A stretch of DNA of 64,000 nt. Origin: Theristus sp. LFF4_11. Taxonomy: Eukaryota; Nematoda; Chromadorea; Monhysterida; Xyalidae. Under the pieces are notes generated by a model that worked only from the letters and a program-made list of their open reading frames with translations, had not been told where the DNA came from and ran no database searches. Location: positions 62,001 through 126,000 of the forward strand of contig JASANC010005657.1 in NCBI GenBank assembly GCA_030248135.1, given 5' to 3'. Position numbers and translations under genes: made by a program. This document shows positions 25,920 through 35,400 of the stretch, piece by piece. The number at the start of each line of letters is the position of its first letter. Position 1 is the stretch's first letter.

Positions 25920-26950
25920 CAGTCTAACTTTATAATATACATGTGTAGTTCCCCCCGGCGTGCCTTTTACCGGATTGACTACTGCACCCTCAACCTTTCG
26001 GTCTTGGGCACGTTGGGTGCCGGGTGTCCTTTGAGTCGTGCTCATTTGTGTCGGACAGGGCAGAATTGTGTGATCGAGAGTAGCCACTGTCTCTCGCGTG
26101 ACGTCCAAAGTTAGTCGGCACTATTCGATCTTAGCTTCAACAAGCCGGTTTAGGCGAGTCTTAGCTTCGCTCGAATAACGACAACTCCGTTTGGTCGTGA
26201 GGCAAGGTCGATTTTCGTTATCGTCGAATTACAAAGTCCAGCGAGAACGAAGATCGGAGCAGAAATATTGTTATTGCACTCAAACGGTACAAACAGTTAC
26301 AATAAAATACAAGGCAAGGACACGAAATATATATTGGTTCACATTTGAAATAACAGTATAAATTGACTGTATTGAAGAGCAGAGTTTTCGGTATAAGCAG
26401 CTGATCTCGGCCACAAACTCTCGCCTTTATATAGGTTTTGGAACCTAGATAATGGGGTGAGTGAGTGGCAGGGAGCAGTTGCGAAAAGAGTGTGTAAAGT
26501 ATAGAGATTAGTTAGAACTATTACAAAGAGTGACAGATATGAAAGAGAACAAAGAATCACAATTGCAGTTATAGCGTATGAGTATAGAGAATTAGAGTCA
26601 GTTTCACCATTGCCATCATCTAGCGTGCACACTCGTTGCGTCCCGATCACAGCTGGCGTTCCAACACGCTAAACGGTCAGCCTCCGTGCTTGCCCGCATT
26701 CTGTGGTCAACCAATGATCAGGCCGGAGCGTGGCGCGTGGACAGCACGTGCACAGTGGAGGTCTGAGTCATCCGCTAGGGTATTGTGGCACAATGCACAT
26801 TACACATGTATCCAGCTAGTTGATTGGTTAATGCGTGCATTCTGTGCATGAATTGCTGCGGAGGCGGAGTTTGACTTGCATAGAATCCATGCATCACGTA
26901 ACCACCAACCAATCAGCTAGTTAGATATGTTACAGAGTTAGACTATATAC
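25920..26950. mobile_element. M1 hairpin element interrupted by solo LTR
   Basis: Left fragment 25920-25943 begins CAGTCTAACT. Right fragment 26809-26950 carries AGCTAGTTGATTGGTTAATG, GCGGAGTTTGACTTGCATAG, CCAACCAATCAGCTAG and ATATGTTACAGAGTTAGACT. Removing the LTR and one CATG gives a compact element like the one at 3860-4026. Confidence 0.82.
25944..26804 (+). mobile_element. Solo LTR, copy B (861 bp), CATG target duplication, inside an M1 element
   Basis: Ends TGTAGTTCC and GCACATTACA, with CATG at 25940-25943 and 26805-26808. Homologous throughout to copy A at 5821-6636 and in the same orientation, including CTTTATATAGGTTTTGGAACC. The sequence left of it (CAGTCTAACTT at 25920) and right of it (TATCCAGCTAGTTGATTGG) are the two parts of one M1 hairpin arm, which proves a 4-bp duplication. 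Confidence 0.88.
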
Positions 26951-27243
26951 AACTATTATCGTTACAGGAAGACCGCGTGCACAAAAGTTTCACGCGTTGG
27001 GGAAAAGCCGGACATTAAACCAGACGCATGACGTCATCCGACGTCTTTCGTCAGCTACCGTAACCCAATTTTGAATTCCCGCGGATTCTTGAAACGTGTG
27101 CAAAGGCATAGAGAACCGGGACCAAAATGAAAGATAATAGCTGATTGGCAGGTCGCACACATGTGTTCATGTGGATGTGATACATGCGTTCTGTGCAGAT
27201 GTTGTTGGAGAGGCGGAGTTCGCCTGCATCACACTGCCCGTAT

Positions 27244-27981
27244 CAGTAGCGAAAGCGGGACCTCGGGTGAGAGGGGTGTTTGCCTAAATTTAGAGGAGGG
27301 GTGTCAGGTGCCTTCTCGGTGAGGGGGGTGCACACTGCACGGGCAGAAAAATTTTCTGAGGGGGTGCACTGGCAGAAAAATTTCGTGAGGGGGTGCACGG
27401 GATCGCACGGGTAATATATACAAATTTTTGCCTTGGAAAAACACATAAATTCTTGTAAAATATGATGTTTTATTTTGGTCCCGCAACTCAACGCGCCCAT
27501 AGATAGGTAAACTGTTGCATGCAGGACGCGGGAATTCAAAATTGGTAATGTGATCCGAGTCCCCTAAATAGGGCCGAGTCACTTAGGCGATTTTGAATTG
27601 CCACATAAAGATTGAAACCAGTTTTCTTGTCACGTCTGCACACGCATTCAATCGCAAAACTTAAAAAATTGATATTACAGAATATCTTGTGCAAAGAAAC
27701 TGCTTGTTTGGTCAGAAATAACAAAATATATGCAGGGACAGACACAAACGTCAAGAAAAATGCAAAAATTACGGTATTTTTGAGAAAAATTGAGATGAGA
27801 TTGACGACCGTGAGAGGGGGGGGGTGCGATTCCGTGTTTTCTCGCGGAGGGGGATGGGGGGAGTCTAGTACCCGTGTCGAGGTAAAGGGGGGGAGGGGGT
27901 ACACGGTCATATTCCCGTGCACGGGCAGGATTTTTGGCTGAGGGAGATGGGTGGACCCCACCCCTCGCACTTTCGCTACTG
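27244..27981. mobile_element. hAT-type non-autonomous element, 738 bp, 8-bp duplication GCCCGTAT
   Basis: Ends CAGTAGCGAAAG and CTTTCGCTACTG with identical 8-bp GCCCGTAT on both sides (27236-27243, 27982-27989). The interior is G-rich near both ends (GGTGAGAGGGGTG, GAGAGGGGGGGGGTG), with an M2 element at 27470-27665 in the middle. No transposase frame seen. Confidence 0.92.
27470..27665 (-). mobile_element. Palindromic repeat family M2, copy 4, inside a hAT element
   Basis: Best-preserved copy: TTTTGGTCCCGCAACTCAA, GGAATTCAAAATTGGTAA, GTGATCCGAGTCCCCTAAAT, GGGCCGAGTCACTTAGGCGA, TTTTGAATTGCC, then GATTGAAACCAG. The central TAAATA is the loop of a hairpin whose stem runs most of the element. 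Confidence 0.85.
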
Positions 27982-28128
27982 GCCCGTATGTGCAACCAGC
28001 CAATCAGCTAGTTGTATATTATTTACAAATAGAGTGTAGATTTCGGCATTTGGTTGAGCGTCATTGTGGTAAACATTGTGGTTAAACAACTTTTACAGCC
28101 AAGGTTTTGTACCATGGTGTCTAATCTA

Positions 28129-28915
28129 CAGTCGAACTCACTAAAATGTGGAATCAGCTGATTGGTCGACCGAGCGGAGGCTGCTCACACTCCGCACCGT
28201 TCTTTTTTCGTGGATTTGGATTTTATTGAAACGTGTTTTTATGAATTTCCAGCACTCTTTTTGTGCTAAAAATAAACTCAAAGGTTAGAGACCGCGAAAT
28301 TTAGAAAATTTTTATTCCACAGCTCAACTCAAAATGTAGTTTTTGTTTGATGACGACGACGACGTCGTCGCTTAGTTTTTACGTGTGAACTGAAAGACAA
28401 AAGCCTGAAAGGAGTGCGCTGTGCATGGTTTGCTGCGTGCACCAAGTAAATGAACACAGCAGCTTACCAAAAACAACTTGAAAACGGTAAAAATGAAAGA
28501 TGAAAGCAAAGTCGTGTCGTGTCGTCGTCGTCCGCGAAGTCGGAACGCATTTTTTTAATTGCGGACGCATGTCGATTCGTCAGCTAGGAATGAAACCCCC
28601 TTCAGCTGGCTACACAGCGCACTCATTTCAGGCTTTTGTCTTTTTGTTCACACGTAAAAATTAAGCGACGACGTCGTCGTCGTCGTCGTCAGTAAAAAAT
28701 GCATTTTGAGCTGTTGAATAAAAAAATTGGATTTCGCAGTTCTCCAACCCTTTGAGTTTATTTTTAGCATGAAAACGGTGCTGGAAATTCACACTCATTC
28801 AAAAGAAACACGATTCAATAGAATCCAGATCCACGAAAAAAGAAGGGTGCGGAGTGTGAGCAGCCTCCCCGCGGCCGACCAATCAGCTGATTCCACATTT
28901 TATTGAGTTCGACTG
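28129..28915. mobile_element. Long-armed foldback element, 787 bp, TA target duplication
   Basis: Ends CAGTCGAACTCACTAAAATG and its inverted counterpart ending GAGTTCGACTG, with TA at 28127-28128 and 28916-28917. The two arms (about 28129-28445 and 28600-28915) are near-complementary for ~310 bp, including GCTGATTGGTCG, a run of GACGAC/GTCGTC, and a TTTACGTGTGAAC block, around a ~150-bp loop. Terminal sequence ties it to family M1. No coding sequence. Confidence 0.93.
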
Positions 28916-29329
28916 TATTTGTGGATGCTAATTGGTTCTAGGGGGTGCCACGCTGCCACCCCCACCCCTGCATTTTTTATTGCAAATTTTCAAGATCAAG
29001 ATCAAGATTTTATTTATCAAGATTTTATTCCAATTAAAAATTGCGGCTTTTCACTTTTTTAAATAAAGGTGTCAAAAAATACGTGACAAAAATATTAACA
29101 GATGCAGGAAAAAAATATTTATTTATTTATTTTTTTTAATTGGAAAATTATTGGAAAAAAATGCGAACCTTAGTTCTGCAAGGTTTCTAAATTTCAGCGT
29201 CATTCACTCACACCTACAAGTTTTTTAAATTGGGATTTTTAATTAAAAATTGCGTCGACCTTGACCTTCGGATTTTCTTTTCCAAGGGCGTTTTGAAAAT
29301 TGAAAAAAAACATTTTAACAGAATTTAAG

Positions 29330-30129
29330 CAGTACCGTGGGCGCGTAATGCATCATTATTAAAACTGCTGCATCTGCAGTTCCGGTGCTCCTCCTCCATA
29401 ACACAGGAAAGAAAAAAATGCAAAAACTAAATTGATCATTTTCACCTTATCAAAAAGGCTTGGCTTAGGATTAGGATTAGGTTTAGGATTAGGAACCTAC
29501 AACGACTCATTACAAGCAACCTCAGATCAAAAATCAAAAAAATCACTTTTAAGAATGTATACAAATCCCGTGGGCGGGGGGGGGGGGTTGGGGGGGTACA
29601 CCCCCCAGAGCACCAGAGACCGTCGGGTGGGGGGGGGGGTGGGGGGGGCCCCGTGCCACCCCCCCCTAAAACCGGGCACCCCCCCCCCCATCGTACCCCC
29701 CCCCTCGAAAATTTGGCCGACACCCCCCCCCCACCCCCCCCATGAAATTTTGTCTGGCGGACACCCCCCCCCAAAATTTTCTGCACACCCTAAAATTTTT
29801 TTCGAAAATCATGATTTTTTGTCTATAAAGTCCATAATATAAGCTGAATATATGATAACTTGACCATCTTCATTGTAATTTCAACGATTTTGCAGCAAAA
29901 TTTAGCGTTTTTCCTTCAAAATTTAAGCGAAAAATTATCATGGGGGGGGGTGGACCCCCCCCCCCACAGAAAATTTTGAAAAAATGCACCCCCCATGGGA
30001 CCCCCTGGGGGGGGTCCCACGTTACCATAGGTTGGACCCCCCCCTCACTTTTTGGTCGGCACCCCCCCCCCCCCACGGTACCATACCCCCCCCCCCCCCC
30101 TCGAAATTTTTTTTGGGCCCACGGTACTG
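29330..30129. mobile_element. hAT-type non-autonomous element, 800 bp, 8-bp duplication AATTTAAG
   Basis: Ends CAGTACCGTGGGC and GCCCACGGTACTG with AATTTAAG on both sides (29322-29329, 30130-30137). The right half is dominated by runs of 7-13 G or C separated by short AAAATTTT-rich spacers. The left half holds the telomere-like hexamers. It ends 144 bp upstream of the NAA10 start codon, so it probably forms part of that gene's 5' region. Confidence 0.92.
29459..29493 (+). repeat. Telomere-like TTAGGN hexamers inside a hAT element
   Basis: Reads GGCTTAGGATTAGGATTAGG then TTTAGGATTAGGAACC. It is the inverted relative of 16072-16112, with matching flanks (AAAAGGCTTGG; GATCAAAAATC). Confidence 0.75.
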
Positions 30130-30273
30130 AATTTAAGTTTTTCACTTTTTTGTCATTTCTTTCGAGCAGCAGACAAACAAACACACACACGTCGTGTCGG
30201 ACGTTACACAACAGGAGGTGGAGGACACACTCCGTTTACGGACGAGGACACAACACACACAAGACAAACGACA

Positions 30274-32062
30274 ATGAACATTCGAAATGCAAAGGTGAGC
30301 GATTTTGTCAAGCAAAAGTCGATTTTGAATGTGCCGCCACTGCTGCTGAACACAAACCCCCAGCTCTGGAACAACTATGCTGAAGGCCAAGTCCAATTTT
30401 TCATCTTATCACTTATCGTGTCGCTATTATATTGTTGAGCCAAAAGCTGCGCGTTTGATTTCCTGTTTCTTGTAAGAGCACCGTTAAAAATCCATTTCAA
30501 TTTCAAACGCCCACGCCCACCGACGCCGTGCCGTTGTCGTCGTTCAGCAATACATGTCGATGTCAATGAGTGACTGAGTGTGGGTGTGTTTTTCAGCCGG
30601 AAGATCTGATGAACACGCAACACTGCAATCTGCTCTGTCTGCCGGAGAATTACCAGATGAAATACTATTTCTATCACGGATTGTCGTGGCCGCAGTTGTC
30701 CTACGTCGCCGAGGACGAGAAGGGACACATTGTCGGCTATGTGCTCGCGAAAATGCAAGTCTCTCTTCGTGATTGTGTCAGTTTGTAACCTGCATGTGAA
30801 ACTCGAAATCAATCGAAACAGATCGAAAGTGTTCTCTTTTCTGTGTTGAATATCCGCCATTTTTTTCAGGGAAGAGGATCCAGACGATGAGCCGCACGGG
30901 CACATCACTTCGTTGGTAGGGTGAACAAATGATTTTTTTGATAAAGTTTAGAAATCAGGCGACGGTACTTGTTGTCGCATTTTTGTGTTGATGATTTGAT
31001 GTTCACTCCCGAAACCCACCGTATTTTCGTGCTTTTCGGTTTTGTTCTTCAAACGCAGGCAGCCTTGAAGAGGCACTAAGTTTTCGTCATTTCAACGTTC
31101 ATAACATGAACGGACAACGCTAAAAAATGCGTATCATGCGCGAGAGAAGAACAAGAACCATTCCACTGAAACATCTCATATCAGCCAGTTCGACAGTAAC
31201 TCTCCCAGTAATTTGCCCCTGATGCCGCTCGCTTCGTCTTTCGCAAGTTCTGTGCTCTGCAAGAAAAATAGTGGACCGGTTTATCAACAAACATTCAGCA
31301 AACCAACCAACCCAGGCCGTGAAACGCTCGTATCGTCGTCTCGGCCTCGCGCAGAAACTGATGGACCAGACAGCGCGCGCCATGGTCGAGACGTTCAACG
31401 GGCGCTACGTCAGTCTGCACGTCCGCGTCAGCAACCGCGCCGCACTCAACCTCTACACGCACACGCTCGGCTTCACGTCGGTGCTGGCTTTTTTTCTTGT
31501 GGAAGTTGTCCGGTGACAAGTTTTCGTTTTTCAAGCGCAACTTTCGCGTGAATCCGCGAACGCACCGACCCAAGAATGTAACGCGCCACCATACCAGGAA
31601 GCGTGGATGTGATTTGCGTGCACTATTTACCCCAAGTCCCAGCAACACTGCGTGTGATTGTTTGTCGCGCTTCAAACAAGTCGACACGCGCACAGTGCAG
31701 TGGCGCGGCGCCGCTGTGCCAGTGTGTTTGTTCGTGCGTGAACTATGCCGAACTGCCGAATCTGAACGTTTCGTCCGTCAACGGTGTACCAGAAAAAAAC
31801 ACTTCCACGTGACTTCACCTGCAAAAGTGTTTCTCTTCACTTACTCGGTATGTTTGACAGTCACACGACTGACATTCACAATTGTCTCCTCGTTCGCAGC
31901 ATCAACGAGATCGAGCCGAAATACTACGCCGACGGCGAGGACGCGTACGCGATGCGGCGAGACCTGCGCGAGTTCGCGAAGACCAACAACGTCAGTCCGG
32001 CCGATCCGGCGACGTTCTTTGCGACGAAGGAAACGGAAAAGTCGGACAGGCATAAAACCTGA
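30274..32062 (+). CDS. naa-10: N-alpha-acetyltransferase 10, catalytic subunit of NatA, 5 exons, 182 aa
   Basis: NAA10 (ARD1) transfers acetyl from acetyl-CoA to the N-termini of nascent proteins in the NatA complex with NAA15 at the ribosome. Exons: 30274-30294, 30597-30754, 30870-30915, 31316-31476, 31900-32062 (549 nt, all phases agree). The first exon has only seven codons (MNIRNAK). Next come the conserved [24 protein letters not shown] segment, [15 protein letters not shown], the acetyl-CoA-binding loop [21 protein letters not shown], and the [11 protein letters not shown] signature of the GNAT fold. Intron 2 uses a GC donor (GCAAGT at 30755), required to keep the frame. After the GNAT domain only a short tail remains, lacking the long acidic C-terminus of vertebrate NAA10. 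The gene is convergent with PGM3, with 384 bp between their stop codons. Confidence 0.97.
30364..30382. repeat. 19-bp match to a hAT element end
   Basis: GCTCTGGAACAACTATGCT is identical to 15114-15132, the right end of the hAT element at 13939-15128 including two bases beyond its end. The rest of such an element is absent here. It lies in NAA10 intron 1 and is probably an end fragment. Confidence 0.45.
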
Positions 32063-32446
32063 ACAGCTGGAGACGATCGCTGTTGTTATTATTGTTGTTG
32101 TTTGCTGCTGTTTTGAAATGGAGAGTATGATTTTCTTGTGACTTTTTTTCCACAATACCCCCCTGTTTTGAGAGACTAGTCTGCACGATCACGTCAGCAG
32201 CGGATGTCGTCGTGTGAAATTTATCGAACGTTTGAAAAAAAACTCAGAAGTACAGACCGAATAAAACAAGAAACAAGGTCAACCGATCACAAGAAAACCC
32301 GAACGAAACAATGAAAACGTGGAATGACTGAGTAAGCATTGCAAAAAATATTGAATAAGGCAAATGCTCAAAAAGTATCAGAAAGCTAAAGGAAACCATT
32401 CGTCCTAATCATTAAAATGGACAAAACAACCCGAAAATTATCGAAA
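32063..32446. other. Intergenic gap between the 3' ends of NAA10 and PGM3
   Basis: 384 bp between convergent stop codons, AT-rich. It must hold both 3' untranslated regions. An AATAAA hexamer lies at about 32260 on the plus strand. No gene seen. Confidence 0.6.
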
Positions 32447-35400
32447 TCAATCATTGCAATATTTCTGCACCAACGCTTCGATGCGTTTCGCTGCCAAATT
32501 CGCGTTTTCCTGAATCAGCATTCGTTGTTTTCTTTTCAGATCACATTTTGAAAAAGTTCATTTTAAAAATTTGCCCATTTAGATTTGAATTTAGCAACCA
32601 CATTTTTCAGATAACAAAAAAACCAAACCGGTGTGTCCGCTTCAGCATACACGCGCACTATGTCCTCCGTGCCAGATGGTCTGAAAGGTTAAAACATGGA
32701 AATAATATTGTGAGTTTCCAAAATCACCACACTTTTTCTCATCAGGACCAACGCAACCCAATCAGTCAGCAGTCAACACCAGCAAACAGAACAGCCAATC
32801 AGCAAATCGCGCACTAACTGCGGCACGATATTCACTGCACCACAAAACTACAATTCTGAAATTGGCACCAGTTTCTCGTCACCTGACAAACGCGCGCCCG
32901 CCAACGCTCTTGGTAACGCCGTCAATTGCCGACTGCAGCCCTTCTGGCGTGGTGCACCGCGTTTCGTCCCAAGTCGTCTTGATCAGCAGGCGGTCTTTCA
33001 CCTGGAAAATTCGAAACGAAACAGAAACACTTGAATTATTATTACTGGCTTAAGGCGCGTTTAGCAATTAGTTTTTTGTGCATACGCACGGACACGACAC
33101 GTAAAAAATGGCCACGCGATTTAGAAATCGTGTCGTGTGTGCTATCTTAATGCATTACGGACACGATTAGTTTGCGTACGGGTTTTAGAACGACGTTTGT
33201 GCGTACGGACGAAAAACTAAATGGTGTTTCCGCCTTAACCAAACAAAAAACCTACCCAAACTCCGCAGGAATTTTGTGCAGCTGCGCATTTCTATACCTG
33301 GTGCTCAGCAAAACAATTTTTGTGGCATTAGCTCATTGTGCATGATAATCGGACTGGGGACGGGACACAATTGAACAAAGCCAAATGCGTGCACTGAATG
33401 TAAGACAATCAAAATGGAAAGACTAGTGAGGAACGAGTGTTTCGAAATCAGGTGCAGGGTGCAGACACTAAACGTGTGTGTGCATGCCAGCCAATCAGCA
33501 AATACCACACAAAACTACACTCCGCCGACCATAAAATTGTTGAATCAGAACAAGAAACGACCGACACCTTCACTTTCAGCTGTACACTCGGCCGATCGGT
33601 GTACATTGCGTCCCACTGTTCCTGCGTCCAACGCCTAGAACGCAACACGCATTCCACTGCGAGCAGGTCGCTCAGTGCGTCGCCAACGGTCTAAAACAAC
33701 AAAAACAACAGCATTGTTTATTTTCGTTTCGCTCGTCTGCTTTTTGTTTCTTGGAATGCTGTGCCAGAAGCCGGCACGAGCTGATGATTACCATTGGTCA
33801 ATCTGGAGACAATCAACTGGACGGTGGACACACATTTCTCGCGTGCGATACCAAGAAACACCGCAAAAATGGTCTTTCTTCCGGAAAACACTTGTTGTTG
33901 TTGTTTTGCGGCTGGCGAGTGTTGCCACTCATCATCAGCTCTGCGTTGCACCGTTGCATGGCAGTCCATATGGCTGCTTTTCCTGCGAGCTTCGCGACAA
34001 ATGGCACACGCGTTTGGCGCCCGCTGTGAGGCAGGGATGCCAGGGACGCACCTGCCGGGATGGAGCTCAGCTTCCGACGGAGGCGCACACCATCCACTCC
34101 CCAGTCATCAGGAAAACTCTTTGAACGGCTTTGTCAAGACTTGGTGAAAAATACCGCAGTTTTTGCGGTGTGTCTGTTTACCTTACCACATACGTTTTTT
34201 TGCTTTTCATCACCGCAGTGTTTACAAAAAAATAAACGTTTACACAAAAAACCAAGTCACACAAATGACACTCGCCTCATTGATCAAATCGATAAAATGA
34301 CGCATGATGCATGCCCGCCGGCGGACGTCGGTTGCGCCACTGAAAAATGAAAAACACCGAATTTCGTTGTTTGATAATGATTCTTGCTTAAAGAGCATGT
34401 TCTTTGTTACAATAACACAGCAACGTTGCACACGCACAGTCTCATAGCACAAGCACACTGGCATACGCGTGTTGATCAGTGTGATTTTCGATTTCGCGTG
34501 TGCTGTGCCGGTGTGTTCGTGTGATTTTGTTGAAAATGACCGTCTTCTTAAAAAAACTTTCAAAAAACACTGTGAAACCGTTGGCTACGAAAAGCTAACA
34601 CGGCACTTCCAGCACCAGTTCAGTGGCTTGCATCACACACTCCCACTCTCTTCAAAATGTTCTCAGCACAAAACGCACCTTTCATCCTCGGCCAGTTTGC
34701 TCACGTTCTGTTTGAATGGCTCACTGAACACGACGGTGCCGTGTCCGTTCGCCTCGAAGTACACACCGACGTCGTAGGCTTTGGCGGCGTGGTGCAGATG
34801 CTTGACACCAGTGGGCACCAGCGATGGCGGGATGCCCTGCACGAAGAAAATGTCAGAAAAGCACGAACAGCCAAATGTTACGGAGCACGGTATCTACCGT
34901 ATTTGGTCTCGACACGATCATGCTTCAACCTACCGGATCATTCAAGAGGATGACTGTAAAATACCACCGAAAACGCGAAAAGGTGTTGTTCCTTTTAAGA
35001 ATCGCTCTTTACAATCGGAAACGTCTTCTTCAAGATCGTGCCGAGACCGCAATTACGGCAGATAACGTACTCCGTGACCGCACAGGATTGGAACAGACTG
35101 GTCTGCTCGTTTGGCTAGCTTGTCAGTGCAACAGACACACAGCATGTTTCTTTAAAGCTATCACCTTTTCAGCGAAATACAGAGTTCGCGAAAGAAGAAA
35201 GAACGAGACACCGGATTAGAAATCGGACATTTATTTTGCCACAAGTGTGGTATTTTCATTCATCGATAAAAACCCGATTGGGGCTATTTTTCTTCAATTC
35301 AAATTTTCGCGGGCACTGTATTATGCCAAAAAGTGACAGGTTCAATAAAATATACTGTCCCACGGCTGAATCAATTTCAACTAACCAACTTCTCGCGCAC

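Larger units (their letters stand above)
27140..28035. mobile_element. M1 hairpin element interrupted by a hAT-type element
   Basis: The left part (27140-27243) has GCTGATTGGCAGGTCGCA and GGCGGAGTTCGCCTGCATCA. The right part (27990-28035) has CAACCAGCCAATCAGCTAG. These join across the hAT insertion at 27244-27981 to give the usual M1 order. A fragment of an M2 right end lies just left (27065-27135). Confidence 0.75.
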
